DNA of 64,000 nucleotides from Ancylobacter dichloromethanicus. Its GTDB lineage: Bacteria > Pseudomonadota > Alphaproteobacteria > Rhizobiales > Xanthobacteraceae. A model generated the notes under the pieces. It did no database searches. It worked only from the letters and a program-made list of their open reading frames with translations, and was not told the DNA's origin. The position numbers and the translations under genes are program-made. Of the stretch, positions 1 to 9,026 are shown one piece after another. Every line of letters begins with the position of its first letter. Position 1 is the first letter of the stretch. The stretch covers positions 46,196 to 110,195 of the forward strand of contig NZ_JAHBGC010000007.1 in assembly GCF_018390645.1 (NCBI RefSeq), given 5' to 3'.

Positions 1-820
1 GTGGGATTGTTGCGGCGAACTCGGCGGGAGATCGATTGCCGAGAGCTGAATGAGGTCGGTGCAGGTTGTAGTCCTCCTTCCATGAGGCGATGGCGGCACG
101 GGCCTGACCCAGGCTCGAGAACAGGGTCTCATTCAGGCACTCGTCCCGGAACCGTCCGTTGAAGCTCTCGACGAAGCCGTTCTGCATGGGTTTGCCCGGC
201 GCGATATAGTGCCATTCGACGTCGGTCTGTTGGCACCATTTGAGAACGGCCATCGAGGTCAGCTCCGTGCCGTTGTCGGAAACGATGGTCGCAGGCCTGC
301 CCCGGATAGCGAGCAGCGCGTCGAGCTCGCGCGTCACCCGAAGGCCCGAGAGCGAGGTGTCGGCCACCAGCGCCAGGCACTCCCGGCTGAAGTCGTCGAC
401 GACGGCCAGCACCCGGAAACGCCGACCGTCCGTGAAGGCATCTGACACGAAGTCGAGGCTCCAGCGGACGTTGACCCGATCCGGTACCAGGATAGGACGC
501 CGCGTGCCGAGCGCTCGCTTGCGCCCCCCGCGCCGAAGGACTTGAAGCTTCTCTTCCCGATACAGCCGGCGCAGCTTCTTCTGGTTCATGACGATGCCCT
601 GGCGCCTCAGCATGATGTGGATGCGCCGGTAGCCGAAGCGACGGCGCTCGCCGGCCACGGCCCGCATGGCCTCCCGCAGACTTGCATCGTCGGAACGCAC
701 ACTTCGGTAGCGCACGCTGGTGCGATCGACGCCCAGCGCCTGACACGCCCGACGCTGGCTCACCCCGTGCGCGGCACAGGCATGGGCCACGGCTTTGCGC
801 CGTGCATCGGGCGTCACCAT
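1..820 (-). CDS. IS3-family transposase orfB (DDE integrase domain), 3' end outside window
   Basis: This is the catalytic part of an IS3 transposase, an rve-type DDE integrase that cuts and joins element ends. The frame read from ATG at 820 starts [15 protein letters not shown] and keeps an HTH_21-like segment, then catalytic Asp in SLDFVSD, Asp in IVSDNGTEL and Glu in GFVESFNGR, followed by a typical IS3 end ([13 protein letters not shown]). It stays open to base 1, so the stop is missing from the window. It is in the -1 frame relative to orfA across the A7 run, as expected for programmed frameshifting to an OrfAB fusion. The element looks intact as far as it can be seen. Confidence 0.85.
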   Translation of the reverse strand, partial: MVTPDARRKAVAHACAAHGVSQRRACQALGVDRTSVRYRSVRSDDASLREAMRAVAGERRRFGYRRIHIMLRRQGIVMNQKKLRRLYREEKLQVLRRGGRKRALGTRRPILVPDRVNVRWSLDFVSDAFTDGRRFRVLAVVDDFSRECLALVADTSLSGLRVTRELDALLAIRGRPATIVSDNGTELTSMAVLKWCQQTDVEWHYIAPGKPMQNGFVESFNGRFRDECLNETLFSSLGQARAAIASWKEDYNLHRPHSALGNRSPAEFAATIP

Positions 821-1080
821 TTTTTTGAGCTGACATCCCTCAGGATCGCGTTGTCGAGCATCTGCTCAGCCAGCAGCTTCTTCAGCCGCGCATTCTCCTC
901 CTCAAGCGCCTTCAGCCGCCGGGCATCGGACACATCCATGCCGCCGTACTTCGCCTTGAACTTGTAGAAGGTCGCCGAGGAGATGCCGTGCTTGCGGCAG
1001 ACGTCAGCGGTCTTCGCCCCCGCCTCCTGCTCCTTCAGCATCCCGATGATCTGTTCCTCTGTGAACCGTGAGGCTCGCAT
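814..1080 (-). CDS. IS3-family transposase orfA (HTH_Tnp_1)
   Basis: This 88-residue protein is the DNA-binding subunit of an IS3 transposase. It begins [18 protein letters not shown], the usual start of OrfA, and has a helix-turn-helix around residues 20-45 ([19 protein letters not shown]). A leucine-zipper-like stretch follows ([18 protein letters not shown]). Its last codons are TCA AAA AAA TGG TGA, and slippage on the A run leads into orfB. The 7-base overlap with orfB and the 62-bp leader before the element end fit the family. Confidence 0.9.
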   Translation of the reverse strand: MRASRFTEEQIIGMLKEQEAGAKTADVCRKHGISSATFYKFKAKYGGMDVSDARRLKALEEENARLKKLLAEQMLDNAILRDVSSKKW

Positions 1081-1343
1081 CGTCCGTCTCCATGATCGAC
1101 GGACTCTACCTAAATCTGGAGGAGGATCAGGGTCTCAGGTCACGCGATATGCCGCGACGTTCCCTCTCAAAGCACAACACTATCGATAACGCCTTTGTGT
1201 TCTTAGTATTATCTCGACACCAATACCTGCCAATAACGATCGGTCCTCGTGGCTAGTCTTCCTCGGCGAACCAACCCGATGTCACGAATGCACGCGACGG
1301 CGGGGCAAGGCACCAAGGCGCTCTGAGCCGTGCCGCCAAACTT

Positions 1344-1733
1344 TTAGAGCCGTCGGCCGGCCTCGCCGCTCATCGCGCCTTCGGGGTCTCCGAGGGGCGA
1401 CACCTTACCGCGCCGCTCGATCGGCACTTCCAGGGTTCGGCGGATGGTCTCGATCTCACTGACGGGTGCGGGCTCGTCGCCGTGCGGAGTCCCATCGGGA
1501 TTGATTTCGGATCGGCGGGAAATCGCCGTCCCGCCGGGATCCACCGATGCCTCGCCCGTCACCATCGAGGGCTCGGCAGCATCCACCGGCTCGAAGTTTT
1601 CCGCAGAATCATTCTCGACCGCCGCCATTTCCTCGGCCCGAAACCAGTGGGCGTCAGCGCGTCCTTCCGGTCGGCCTTCGTCTTCCCACAGGCGGTGTGC
1701 ACGTTCGCGGATGCGGTCTTCTCGCTGGTCCAT
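1344..1733 (-). CDS. DUF2934 domain protein
   Basis: The 129-residue protein opens with a DUF2934 motif, MDQREDRIRERAHRLWEDEG, followed by RADAHWFRAEEM, which matches this short rhizobial family of unknown function. The rest is acidic and proline-rich with no domain I recognise. An upstream extension stays open to 2327 but runs antisense to the topoisomerase gene, so the start at 1733 is chosen because it begins the conserved domain. Such proteins are often near stress and DNA-topology genes in Hyphomicrobiales. No enzyme role can be assigned. Confidence 0.65.
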   Translation of the reverse strand: MDQREDRIRERAHRLWEDEGRPEGRADAHWFRAEEMAAVENDSAENFEPVDAAEPSMVTGEASVDPGGTAISRRSEINPDGTPHGDEPAPVSEIETIRRTLEVPIERRGKVSPLGDPEGAMSGEAGRRL

Positions 1734-1826
1734 CACTTCCTCCCGATCTGTTGAGGAAGAACGCGCGGAGAAAGAGGACCGTTCCGCTCCGGAACGCGCC
1801 GCTACGAACAACGTGGAGGTTATGGC

Positions 1827-2573
1827 GTGCGGAGGCTTTCCCATTCGATCATGGCCGAGAAGAGCACCATCAGGCGCCTGGCACGCCGTTTCGATCTCAG
1901 GATCGTCTGTCCCGCAGAGCTCACTATCCGCCGCAAGCCGCGCGGACGCGGTTTCAGCTACGAGGCGGAGAACGGCGCGCCGCTGAAGGACGCTAAAATC
2001 CTCGCGCGGCTGAAGGGCCTCGCGGTTCCACCGGCCTATGTGAAGGTGCGCTTCGCCGCCGATCCGCGCGCGCATCTGCAGGCGGTCGGCGAAGATGCCG
2101 CCGGACGCCTGCAATATCGCTATCATGCCGACTGGACGCTGGTGCGCGAGACGTTGAAGGCGCAGCGCCTGTCCGGCCTCGCGCAGACGCTGCCGGTGAT
2201 CCTGCGCTTCGTGCGGCGGGCGCTGCACCGGTCTGAATCCGGCCGGCAATTCGTCCTCGCCGCGGTAGTACAGCTCGTCGCGCTGACATCGATACGCGCG
2301 GGCAGCGATCAATATGCTCAGGAGCACGCCACGCGCGGCGCCACGACGCTGCTCAAGTCACATGTGAGCATCAAGGGCGACGAGGTGACGCTCGCCTTCA
2401 AGGGCAAAGGCGGCAAGGTCATCCGCAAGCAGGTCCACGACGCCGGGCTGGCGGGAGCACTAACGCGGACGAAGGCGATCCCCGGTTCCGCTCTGGGGCA
2501 GTCATTTGGTGCAATTGGGCCATCGCTAGTCGGCCTTGGCATCGATCTGCTGCGGATGGCATTCCAGGTTTAG
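1827..2573 (+). pseudogene. Truncated type IB DNA topoisomerase (poxvirus-like)
   Basis: The first 220 or so residues match bacterial topoisomerase IB, which relaxes supercoils through a 3'-phosphotyrosine. Visible are the N-terminal fold (LTIRRKPRGRGFSYE, LKGLAVPPAYVKV), the catalytic Arg region (SIRAGSDQYAQE) and the catalytic Lys loop (FKGKGGKVIRKQVHD). After AIPG the sequence turns unrelated and stops at 248 residues, about 100 short of the family. The later catalytic Arg, His and Tyr are therefore lost, and the product should be inactive. GTG at 1827 has GGAGG 7 bases upstream; ATG at 1851 is an alternative. Loss of the tail looks like recombination near 2490. Confidence 0.7.
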
Positions 2574-2620
2574 AATCGAGCCGGAAAAGCCGCTCCTCTA
2601 GCTGGGCAGCACCGCCATAG

Positions 2621-2650
2621 GTCGAAAGTCAACACGTGTTGACGTTCGAC
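2621..2650. promoter_or_regulatory. 30-bp near-perfect palindrome, likely TetR operator
   Basis: The left arm GTCGAAAGTCAACAC pairs with the right arm GTGTTGACGTTCGAC with one mismatch in 15. The core GTCAACACGTGTTGAC is a perfect palindrome. It lies 44 bp before the tetR start, where TetR-family regulators usually bind to repress themselves. Confidence 0.65.
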
Positions 2651-2693
2651 TCCTGATGGTGTCTGGTGCCAACGGCGTCAACGAGATCGAACC

Positions 2694-3278
2694 ATGGCAC
2701 GCAGAATCGTCGTCCGGGGGGAAGGGACAACCCGCCAGACCATACTGACGGCAGCGGCAAAGCGCTTCGCCTCGGCCTCGTATGACGAGGTCAGTCTTCG
2801 CGATATCTCGGCCGACGTGGATGTCGATGTGGCCTATGTCCATCGCAGCTTCGGATCGAAAGAGAACCTTTTCCGGGAGGTCCTGGCGTCGCGACGTATC
2901 GAGCCCCCGTTTCTCAATGTGGGGGTCGAGGCCTTGGCGAGGTATCTTGCCAAAGGAGTGATCGAACGTTCCCACATGAAAGATCACCAACAGCCCGATC
3001 CATTGCTGATCCTCATGCACTCGCTGACCAGCATAAAAGCCGGGGCTATTGTCGGAGAGTGGCTGCAGACCGACTTTATCGAACCGCTTCATCGGAAGAT
3101 TGGCGATTCAACATCATCCCGTGCGTCGATGATCATGTCGTTGCTGATCGGGTTCAGCATTCTGCGCAATCTCATCCAGATTTCCGCCGCCACTGAAATT
3201 GATTCCGCGCAAGCTGAAATGCTCATAGCGCGCGCGATCGAAGGAATCATGAGCAATGACAGCAGGAACGAGGCCTGA
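2694..3278 (+). CDS. TetR/AcrR family transcriptional regulator
   Basis: A 194-residue regulator with the TetR N-terminal helix-turn-helix at about residues 15-60 (ILTAAAKRF, VSLRDISADVDVDVAYVHRSFGSKENLF). The C-terminal ligand domain is helical and does not point to a ligand. ATG at 2694 follows the palindrome by 44 bp, which suggests autorepression. The lipoprotein gene starts 9 bp downstream and is probably co-transcribed and co-regulated. The protein reads full length for the family (about 190-210 residues). Confidence 0.85.
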   Translation: MARRIVVRGEGTTRQTILTAAAKRFASASYDEVSLRDISADVDVDVAYVHRSFGSKENLFREVLASRRIEPPFLNVGVEALARYLAKGVIERSHMKDHQQPDPLLILMHSLTSIKAGAIVGEWLQTDFIEPLHRKIGDSTSSRASMIMSLLIGFSILRNLIQISAATEIDSAQAEMLIARAIEGIMSNDSRNEA

Positions 3279-3287
3279 GGCGACGAC

Positions 3288-4154
3288 ATGAACCGTTCCC
3301 GTTGGTTTTGGAATAGATTCTCGTTGTATCAGGGTGGCCTGCACTGGCTTGCGCTGCCGTTGACCCTCGCAATGGCTGGATGCGCATCCGTGCCTCTCAA
3401 AGAAGGTGGCACTCTTTCTTCTTACGGTAATCTTGGTGTGACCAAAGGGGAATTATCCAAGTCGCGCACATTCGTGGACGGGCAAGGTCTGGCTGCGATG
3501 AAAACCGTCAAGATCGTGCCGACGACCTTTGCGTCGGATGCGGCCTCGCGAGTCAAGGCCAAAGCTGACCGTGCCTTGGTATCCAATGCACTGGATCGAG
3601 AGCTTTGCGTCGCGCTCAGCGACAAATATGAGGTGGTGTCGGCCGAGCAGCCCGCCGATCTGACGGTTCGAGCGGTTGTCACCGACCTCGTACCAACGGA
3701 CAAGGCAATGGCCGGCGTCTCGGCCATGGTGACCTTGGGTACCGGCGTTGTGCTTCCGGTGGGCGTTCCGCGCATTCCCGCGGGATTGGGCGGACTCTCC
3801 GTGGAGGCGGAGGCTGTCGACAGCAGCGGAATCCAGCGCGCCGCGATGGTGTGGGCGCGCGGCGCGAACTCGATCCAGAACAACCCGCGCGTATCCGAAG
3901 TCGGTGATGCCTATAGCCTGGCATCGACATTTGGGAGTGATTTCTCCCGAATGCTCGTTACCGGTAAGGAACCGAAAGACCTGGAGATCGTGCTGCCCTC
4001 GGGCCAGCGCGTTCAGTCGTGGTTCGGGGGCAAGCCGAAATACGCGGTGTGCGACAACTTCGGCCGTTCGTCGGGCCTTGCACGGGCGGTCTTTGATAAG
4101 ATCGGCGCTCCTCCGGAGTGGTCGGATAAACGCGCCGAGGCTGCCACGCAATGA
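3288..4154 (+). CDS. DUF3313 family lipoprotein
   Basis: This 288-residue secreted protein has a long N-terminus with a hydrophobic stretch and the lipobox LAMAGC, so the mature form starts at the Cys near residue 32. The body matches the DUF3313 outline: SYGNLGVTKGELSKSRTF near the start, a stretch giving VKIVPTTF, then a VVTDLVPTD segment and a glycine-rich strand (LSVEAEAVDS). The family is outer-membrane or periplasmic with no known activity. The unusually long n-region hints that a later start could be used. It shares the TetR promoter. Confidence 0.75.
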   Translation: MNRSRWFWNRFSLYQGGLHWLALPLTLAMAGCASVPLKEGGTLSSYGNLGVTKGELSKSRTFVDGQGLAAMKTVKIVPTTFASDAASRVKAKADRALVSNALDRELCVALSDKYEVVSAEQPADLTVRAVVTDLVPTDKAMAGVSAMVTLGTGVVLPVGVPRIPAGLGGLSVEAEAVDSSGIQRAAMVWARGANSIQNNPRVSEVGDAYSLASTFGSDFSRMLVTGKEPKDLEIVLPSGQRVQSWFGGKPKYAVCDNFGRSSGLARAVFDKIGAPPEWSDKRAEAATQ

Positions 4155-4235
4155 TGAAACAGATGGTCCACATGGTCGCTCGGCGACGAGCACATTGCGA
4201 CATGACGGCCTTTTCACAGCCGCGTCCGAGGGGCA

Positions 4236-4985
4236 TCAGCCGATCACTTGATGAGACCGACTGTCCACTCGATCGCCCGCGTCGAAACACCGGGCGGCCT
4301 CGCGCCGTTCGCTGTAGCGGCTGGTGAAATACTCCGTCCGGTCGCGGGTGAGCAGCGTGAACTTCACCAGTTCCTCCATCACGTCTACCACGCGGTCGTA
4401 GTACGGCGAGGGCTTCATGCGGCCCTCCTCGTCGAACTCCTGAAACGCCTTCGCCACGGAGGACTGGTTCGGGATGGTCACCATCCGCATCCACCGTCCG
4501 AGGACGCGCAGGGCGTTCACCGCATTGAACGACTGCGAGCCGCCGCTCACTTGCATCACCGCGAGCGTCCGGCCCTGCGTGGGGCGAACCCCGCCCACCT
4601 CCAGCGGTATCCAGTCGATCTGGCTCTTGAAGATGCCGGTGATGGTTCCGTGCCGCTCGGGGCTGCACCAGACCTGACCTTCGGACCATATCGAAAGGGC
4701 ACGAAGCTCCTGCACCTTGGGATGATCGGACGGCACGCTGTCGGGCATCGGCAGGCCGCTTGGATCGAAGATGCGGGCTTCGGCACCCATGCGCTCCAGC
4801 AATCGCGCGGCTTCCTCCACCAGCAGCCGGCTGTAGGAGCGCTCCCGCAGCGAGCCATAGAGCAGCAGGATGCGTGGCGGGTGGGTCGAGGGTGCGCGGA
4901 CCGCCAGCTTGGCGTGGTCCGGCAGGTCGAGATGGGCCGCATCCAGGGCGGGGAGGGCGTCGTCGGCTGGCGTGTCGGAGGGCAT
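4236..4985 (-). CDS. arsH: Arsenical resistance protein ArsH (NADPH-dependent FMN reductase)
   Basis: ArsH is a flavoprotein that uses NADPH and in studied homologues oxidises trivalent organoarsenicals. The 249-residue protein has the FMN-phosphate loop [12 protein letters not shown] at about residue 44, the conserved [23 protein letters not shown] block, and the ArsH tail ([15 protein letters not shown]). Length and motifs are typical. It is the last gene of the six-gene ars operon, 8 bp after the MFS gene, so it is expected to be induced by arsenite through ArsR. Confidence 0.92.
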   Translation of the reverse strand: MPSDTPADDALPALDAAHLDLPDHAKLAVRAPSTHPPRILLLYGSLRERSYSRLLVEEAARLLERMGAEARIFDPSGLPMPDSVPSDHPKVQELRALSIWSEGQVWCSPERHGTITGIFKSQIDWIPLEVGGVRPTQGRTLAVMQVSGGSQSFNAVNALRVLGRWMRMVTIPNQSSVAKAFQEFDEEGRMKPSPYYDRVVDVMEELVKFTLLTRDRTEYFTSRYSERREAARCFDAGDRVDSRSHQVIG

Positions 4986-4993
4986 GACGGGAC

Positions 4994-6226
4994 CTATGCG
5001 GGTTGGACAGCCCGGCGGGACAGCGCCGCCGCAGACCAGAAGCCGAGCGCGAGGACGAGCGTGCCGGCCAGGAGGGCGAGCAGCACCGCGTCATACGAGC
5101 CCGAAGCGGACCAGAGGAGCGCTGCGCCCACGGGGGCGATGGCGCGGCTCGCCGATGCGGGCGCGGTCAGGGCACCATTGACCGCCCCATAGGCGCGCCG
5201 CGTCAGCATCTCCGGCACGGCGAGACCGCGCACGATGGTCATGATGCCGTTCGCTGCACCGTACATTGCGGCCACGATGGCGATGATCGCGAAATGGGGC
5301 GGCAATTCCAGCGCGAGCAGGGTGATCGGGAACACCAGCACGACGACGCATCCGATGACGCGCACAGAGGCCCCCGGCGCGAGTAGCCAGATGGCGAGCC
5401 TTCCCGCGACCTGCGCCGGGCCGATGATGGCCATCGCCGCGACCACGGTCGTGCTGTCGAAGCCGCGCTCGCCGAGCAGCGGATACAGGTGGAAGGTGAA
5501 GGCCGAGAAGGTCGCCGCATAAGCGGTGAACGCCACGGCCAGCGCCCAGAACACGGGTTGGTGCATCGCCCAGCGGACGGCGGAGTTGCCGGTCCACGAG
5601 CCGTCCTGCGCCCCCGTGTGCGGCGCTGCCGGATGATCCCGCTCCGGGCGGATGACGCCGGCGTAGAGCGCCGCACAGAGCACCAGGTTGATCGCACCCA
5701 GCACCATGAGCGTGTGCCGCCAGCCATAGAGATCGAGCAGCAGCTGGACCAGCGGAATGAACGCCGTGGACGCAAAACCGCCCCACAATGTCAGGGCGGT
5801 GATGCCGGCTCGGGCATGGTCTGCTCCCGCCCGGCGGGCGACCACGGCGAAGGCGGGCTCATAGAGCGTCGCGGCCTGCAGGGCGCCGATGCCGGCCGCG
5901 CAGATGTAGAACACCAGCAGGTTTGCGGCCTGCGACCAGGCGAGGAGCAAGGCGCCCGCAAGGACGGAGCCGCCCGCCATGATGAGCCGCCCCTGCCCGC
6001 GGTCGATGGCCGAGCCGACCGGGTAGGCGGCCAGGCCCGCGAGCGCCAGCCCGAGCGTTGCCGCGCCATACAGTTCCGTCTTGGACCAGCCGAGCTCGAC
6101 CCGCATCGCCTCCGCGATCAGCGGGAAGCTGTAATAGAGCGAGCCCCACGAGCAGATCTGACCGATCCCGAGGCCGGTGATGAAGAGGCTTCGCGGGCTG
6201 GGCTCCCGCGCTTCGGCCGTGGTCAT
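4994..6226 (-). CDS. MFS transporter in ars operon (ArsK/ArsJ-like position)
   Basis: A 410-residue major facilitator protein with about 12 hydrophobic segments and the loop motif [11 protein letters not shown] between helices 2 and 3. ATG at 6226 overlaps the acr3 stop by 4 bases (ATGA), which fixes the start. MFS proteins in ars operons include ArsJ, which needs an adjacent GAPDH gene that is absent here, and ArsK, a rhizobial exporter of trivalent arsenicals and antimonite. Placement between acr3 and arsH makes an arsenical efflux role likely, with the substrate inferred only from context. Confidence 0.82.
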   Translation of the reverse strand: MTTAEAREPSPRSLFITGLGIGQICSWGSLYYSFPLIAEAMRVELGWSKTELYGAATLGLALAGLAAYPVGSAIDRGQGRLIMAGGSVLAGALLLAWSQAANLLVFYICAAGIGALQAATLYEPAFAVVARRAGADHARAGITALTLWGGFASTAFIPLVQLLLDLYGWRHTLMVLGAINLVLCAALYAGVIRPERDHPAAPHTGAQDGSWTGNSAVRWAMHQPVFWALAVAFTAYAATFSAFTFHLYPLLGERGFDSTTVVAAMAIIGPAQVAGRLAIWLLAPGASVRVIGCVVVLVFPITLLALELPPHFAIIAIVAAMYGAANGIMTIVRGLAVPEMLTRRAYGAVNGALTAPASASRAIAPVGAALLWSASGSYDAVLLALLAGTLVLALGFWSAAALSRRAVQPA

Positions 6227-7284
6227 GACGGGCCCGCGGTCCGATGGGCGGGACGTTCGACGGGGTGACCCTCGTACCAGCCCTTGGACCGGTTCACGAG
6301 CCACACCACGGTCAGCATCACCGGCACCTCGATCAGCACACCCACCACCGTTGCCAGCGCGGCCCCGGACCGGAAGCCGAACAGGCTGATGGCCGCCGCC
6401 ACCGCCAGCTCGAAGAAGTTGGACGCGCCGATGAGCGCCGAAGGACCGGCGACGCAGTGCTGTTCGCCGCTCAATCGGTTGAGCAGATAGGCAAGCCCGG
6501 CGTTGAAATAGACCTGGATCAGGATTGGCACCGCCAGCAGGGCAATGACCAGCGGCTGCGCGAGGATTTGCTCACCCTGAAACCCGAACAGCAGCACCAG
6601 CGTCGCCAGCAGCGCGAGAAGCGACAGCGGCTGGAGGCGGTCGAGCAACCGAAGCAGGGCCGCCTCGCCGCCACGTGCCAGCAGGCCCCGGCGAACCGCC
6701 TGCGCGAGGATCACGGGCACGAGGATGTAGAGCACCACGGAGAGCAGCAGCGTGTCCCACGGCACGGTGATGGCGGAGAGCCCGAGCAGCAGCCCGACGA
6801 TGGGCGCGAAGGCAAACACCATGATGGTGTCGTTCAAGGCCACCTGCGAGAGCGTGAAGTGCGGCTCGCCCCTGGTCAGGTTCGACCAGACGAACACCAT
6901 GGCGGTGCAGGGGGCGGCGGCGAGGATGATGAGCCCGGCTATGTAGCTGTCGATTTGATCGGCCGGCAGGTACGGCCGGAACAGATAGCCGATGAACAGC
7001 CAGCCGAGGGCCGCCATCGAGAACGGCTTCACCGCCCAGTTGACGAACAGCGTGACGCCGATGCCGCGCCAGTGCTGCGCGACCTGACCGAGGGCCGCGA
7101 AGTCGATGCGCAGCAGCATCGGCACGATCATCAGCCAGATGAGCGTCGCCACCGGCAGGTTGACCTTGGCGACCTCGGCTGCGCCGATCACCTGAAACAG
7201 GCCGGGGAACAGGTGGCCGAGCCCGATGCCGGCAAGGATGCACAGGCCGACCCAGACGGTCAGATAGCGTTCGAACGTCGTCAT
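6223..7284 (-). CDS. acr3: ACR3-family arsenite efflux permease
   Basis: This 353-residue inner-membrane protein exports arsenite. It has ten hydrophobic segments, the ACR3 signature IILAAAPCTAMVFVWSNL with the conserved Cys in helix 4, and GASNFFELAVAAAISLFG carrying the conserved Glu of helix 9. ACR3 rather than ArsB is clear from these motifs and the short length. It sits 6 bp after the arsC-arsN2 gene and overlaps the MFS gene, so arsenate reduction and arsenite export are translated from one message. Confidence 0.93.
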   Translation of the reverse strand: MTTFERYLTVWVGLCILAGIGLGHLFPGLFQVIGAAEVAKVNLPVATLIWLMIVPMLLRIDFAALGQVAQHWRGIGVTLFVNWAVKPFSMAALGWLFIGYLFRPYLPADQIDSYIAGLIILAAAPCTAMVFVWSNLTRGEPHFTLSQVALNDTIMVFAFAPIVGLLLGLSAITVPWDTLLLSVVLYILVPVILAQAVRRGLLARGGEAALLRLLDRLQPLSLLALLATLVLLFGFQGEQILAQPLVIALLAVPILIQVYFNAGLAYLLNRLSGEQHCVAGPSALIGASNFFELAVAAAISLFGFRSGAALATVVGVLIEVPVMLTVVWLVNRSKGWYEGHPVERPAHRTAGPS

Positions 7285-7290
7285 GGCGCC

Positions 7291-8118
7291 TCAGAGCGTG
7301 ATGCGGCGGGTGAGAAGGGGAGCGGTGGCCGGGCAGAGCGAGACGGCCTGCGGCGCCCGCCGGATGGCCTCGGGGGCCGCTTCGCGAGCCGCTACCGTGA
7401 ACCCCAGCCTCTCGAAGAACGCCGCCGCAGACGTCGTCAGCAGCCAGGCCTTGCGACCGCCGACATCGAACGCGCGGCTCATGAGCAGGAGGGCGATATT
7501 GCGCCCGATGCTCTTTCCACGTGCCGCTGGCGTGACCAGCAGGGAGCGCAGGAGCACATCGTCTCCGCTCACCTCGAAGCCGCCATAGCCGACCAGTGTG
7601 CCTCCGAGGGTCCGATAGCCGTAGAACCGGCCGGTTGACGACCGCAGGTCATCGGTCGGAAGGCCCGTGTCGCGAAGGGCCCTGGCCAGGCGCGGGTCGG
7701 TGGCAGCCACCTGCTCGTCACGGAGGAAGGGGCCGCCATCGTCCTTGTCGAGGTCGGCCCTCGGAGCCACGGGCAGCAGGTCCAGGACCGTCTCGGATGG
7801 GCGGCACAGCTTGACCCCGAGGGGTGTCACCACAATCGGGCGGTTGATGAGGACGGGGTGGTCCGCGACGGCCGCGAGCAAGGCGGCATCGTCCAGCGCC
7901 GGGTTGTCGAGCCCGAGTTCCCTGAACGGGGTTCCCCGCTCGCGCAGCAGGTTCCGGAGCGGCCAGCCCATACGGCTGGCAAGCTGGAGCAGCAGGGCCG
8001 GCGTCGGCGGAGTCTTGAGATATTCGACGACGTGCGGCTCGATCCCGGCATGGCGGATCAGCGCCAGCGTATTGCGCGACGTGCCGCAATCCGGATTGTG
8101 ATAGACGACGACATCCAT
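7291..8118 (-). CDS. arsC: Arsenate reductase (glutaredoxin type) fused to ArsN2-like acetyltransferase
   Basis: Residues 1-140 are a glutaredoxin-coupled ArsC, with the active-site loop YHNPDCGTSRN (Cys11) and the RPIVVTPLGVKLCRPSE segment. Residues 150-275 form a GNAT N-acetyltransferase of the ArsN2 kind, with LLRSLLVTPAARGKSIGRNIA as the acetyl-CoA loop and FFERLGFTVAARE near the end. The fusion is one continuous reading frame. ArsC reduces arsenate to arsenite with glutathione; ArsN2 is reported in arsenic operons, but its exact substrate is less settled. It lies 3 bp after the second arsenate reductase gene. Confidence 0.9.
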   Translation of the reverse strand: MDVVVYHNPDCGTSRNTLALIRHAGIEPHVVEYLKTPPTPALLLQLASRMGWPLRNLLRERGTPFRELGLDNPALDDAALLAAVADHPVLINRPIVVTPLGVKLCRPSETVLDLLPVAPRADLDKDDGGPFLRDEQVAATDPRLARALRDTGLPTDDLRSSTGRFYGYRTLGGTLVGYGGFEVSGDDVLLRSLLVTPAARGKSIGRNIALLLMSRAFDVGGRKAWLLTTSAAAFFERLGFTVAAREAAPEAIRRAPQAVSLCPATAPLLTRRITL

Positions 8119-8121
8119 CCC

Positions 8122-8676
8122 TCAGGCCACGTCCGGGCGACGCGTGGTGCTGCCCTCAAGCTGCCCGATCTCCCGCAGCTTCGTGCCGAGTGCGACGGTG
8201 TCGAGGCTCTTGAGCGGCAGTGCGGTGAAGACCGAGATGCGGTTCCTGAGATAGCGGAACGCGTCGGCGAAGGCGGCTTCCTGCTGGATGTCCGAACCGG
8301 ACGCGGCGGCGGGATCCTCGATGCCCCAATGTGCGGTCATCGGCTGTCCCGGCCATACCGGGCAGGCTTCGCCAGCGGCGTTGTCGCAGACGGTGAACAC
8401 GAAATCCATCAGCGGCGCTCCGGGCGTGGCGAACTCGCTCCACGATTTGGACCGGAAGCCCTCCGCCGGATAGCCGAGGCTCTGCAGCGTCCTGATGGCG
8501 AGCGGATGCACGGCGCCCTTCGGCTGGCTGCCGGCCGACCAGGCGCGGAACCGGCCGGCGCCGAGCTTGGTCAGTATGCTCTCGGCGAGGATCGAGCGGG
8601 CGGAGTTGCCGGTGCAGAGGAACAGCACGTTGTAGACGCGGCCGGAGCCGATGGCGTCAGTCATGGACGGGCTCAT
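8122..8676 (-). CDS. arsC: Arsenate reductase, low-molecular-weight phosphatase type
   Basis: The protein has the LMW-phosphatase P-loop VLFLCTGNSARSI and two further cysteines in FVFTVCDNAAGEACPVWPG. That three-Cys set is used by thioredoxin-coupled arsenate reductases. It reduces arsenate to arsenite in the cytosol. The listed start gives 184 residues and overlaps arsR by 20 bp; the inner ATG at 8664 would give 180 and keep an 8-bp overlap. The operon therefore encodes two unrelated arsenate reductases, one glutaredoxin- and one thioredoxin-linked. Confidence 0.9.
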   Translation of the reverse strand: MSPSMTDAIGSGRVYNVLFLCTGNSARSILAESILTKLGAGRFRAWSAGSQPKGAVHPLAIRTLQSLGYPAEGFRSKSWSEFATPGAPLMDFVFTVCDNAAGEACPVWPGQPMTAHWGIEDPAAASGSDIQQEAAFADAFRYLRNRISVFTALPLKSLDTVALGTKLREIGQLEGSTTRRPDVA

Positions 8677-9025
8677 TTGCGGCGGTGAGGGGAGGGCAGC
8701 AGGGCGACAGCTCCGCGAGCAGCGGCGCGCACACTTCGGGCCGGCCGGCGCAGCAGTTCCGCACGAGGAAGCTCGCGAGTTCGCTCACGGCGGCAAGACG
8801 GGCGCGGTAGATGATCGTGCGGCTGTGGCGTTCGGCGCCGATCAGGCCGGCGCGTGACAGCACCGCGAGATGGGTCGACATGGTGTTGTGCGGCACGGCA
8901 AGCCGCCGGGCGACGTCCCCCGCGGGCAGGCCGTGCGGCTCGTGCTCGATAAGCAGCCGGAACACGTCAAGCCGGGTCGACTGGGCGAGCGCGGCAAAGG
9001 CGAGGATGGCTTGTTCTGAGTCCAT
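8657..9025 (-). CDS. arsR: ArsR-family arsenite-responsive repressor
   Basis: A 122-residue winged-helix repressor. The recognition helix lies in VARRLAVPHNTMSTHLAVLSRAG. As(III) ligands are probably Cys91, Cys92 and Cys99 (VRNCCAGRPEVC), the C-terminal arrangement seen in Acidithiobacillus-type ArsR rather than the plasmid R773 type; Cys109 and Cys110 add another pair. It is the first gene of the operon and should bind the repeat at 9027-9044. No Shine-Dalgarno sequence precedes ATG 9025, so the message may be leaderless. Confidence 0.9.
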   Translation of the reverse strand: MDSEQAILAFAALAQSTRLDVFRLLIEHEPHGLPAGDVARRLAVPHNTMSTHLAVLSRAGLIGAERHSRTIIYRARLAAVSELASFLVRNCCAGRPEVCAPLLAELSPCCPPLTAANEPVHD

Positions 9026-9026
9026 A

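Larger units (their letters stand above)
1..1142 (-). mobile_element. IS3-family insertion sequence, cut by the window edge
   Basis: A leftward IS3-type element holds orfA (814-1080) and orfB (1-820), linked by a run of seven A on the minus strand at 820-826. The 5' end is taken at 1142 because the minus strand there reads TGACCTGAGACCCTGATCC, a TGA-type terminus usual for IS3 relatives. The other end lies before base 1, so target duplications cannot be checked. Confidence 0.85.

Noticed and set aside
129..836. Leftward 235-codon open frame through the first IS3 element
   Set aside because: It is the +1 frame of the transposase region with Arg/Pro/Ala-rich sequence; the real orfB is in the -1 frame with DDE residues.
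1734..2327. N-terminal extension of the DUF2934 frame
   Set aside because: It is antisense to topoisomerase IB coding sequence and shows no domain; the conserved start is at 1733.
6244..7638. Rightward 464-codon open frame antisense to acr3
   Set aside because: His/Gln/Arg-rich shadow with no family features, while acr3 on the other strand is certain.
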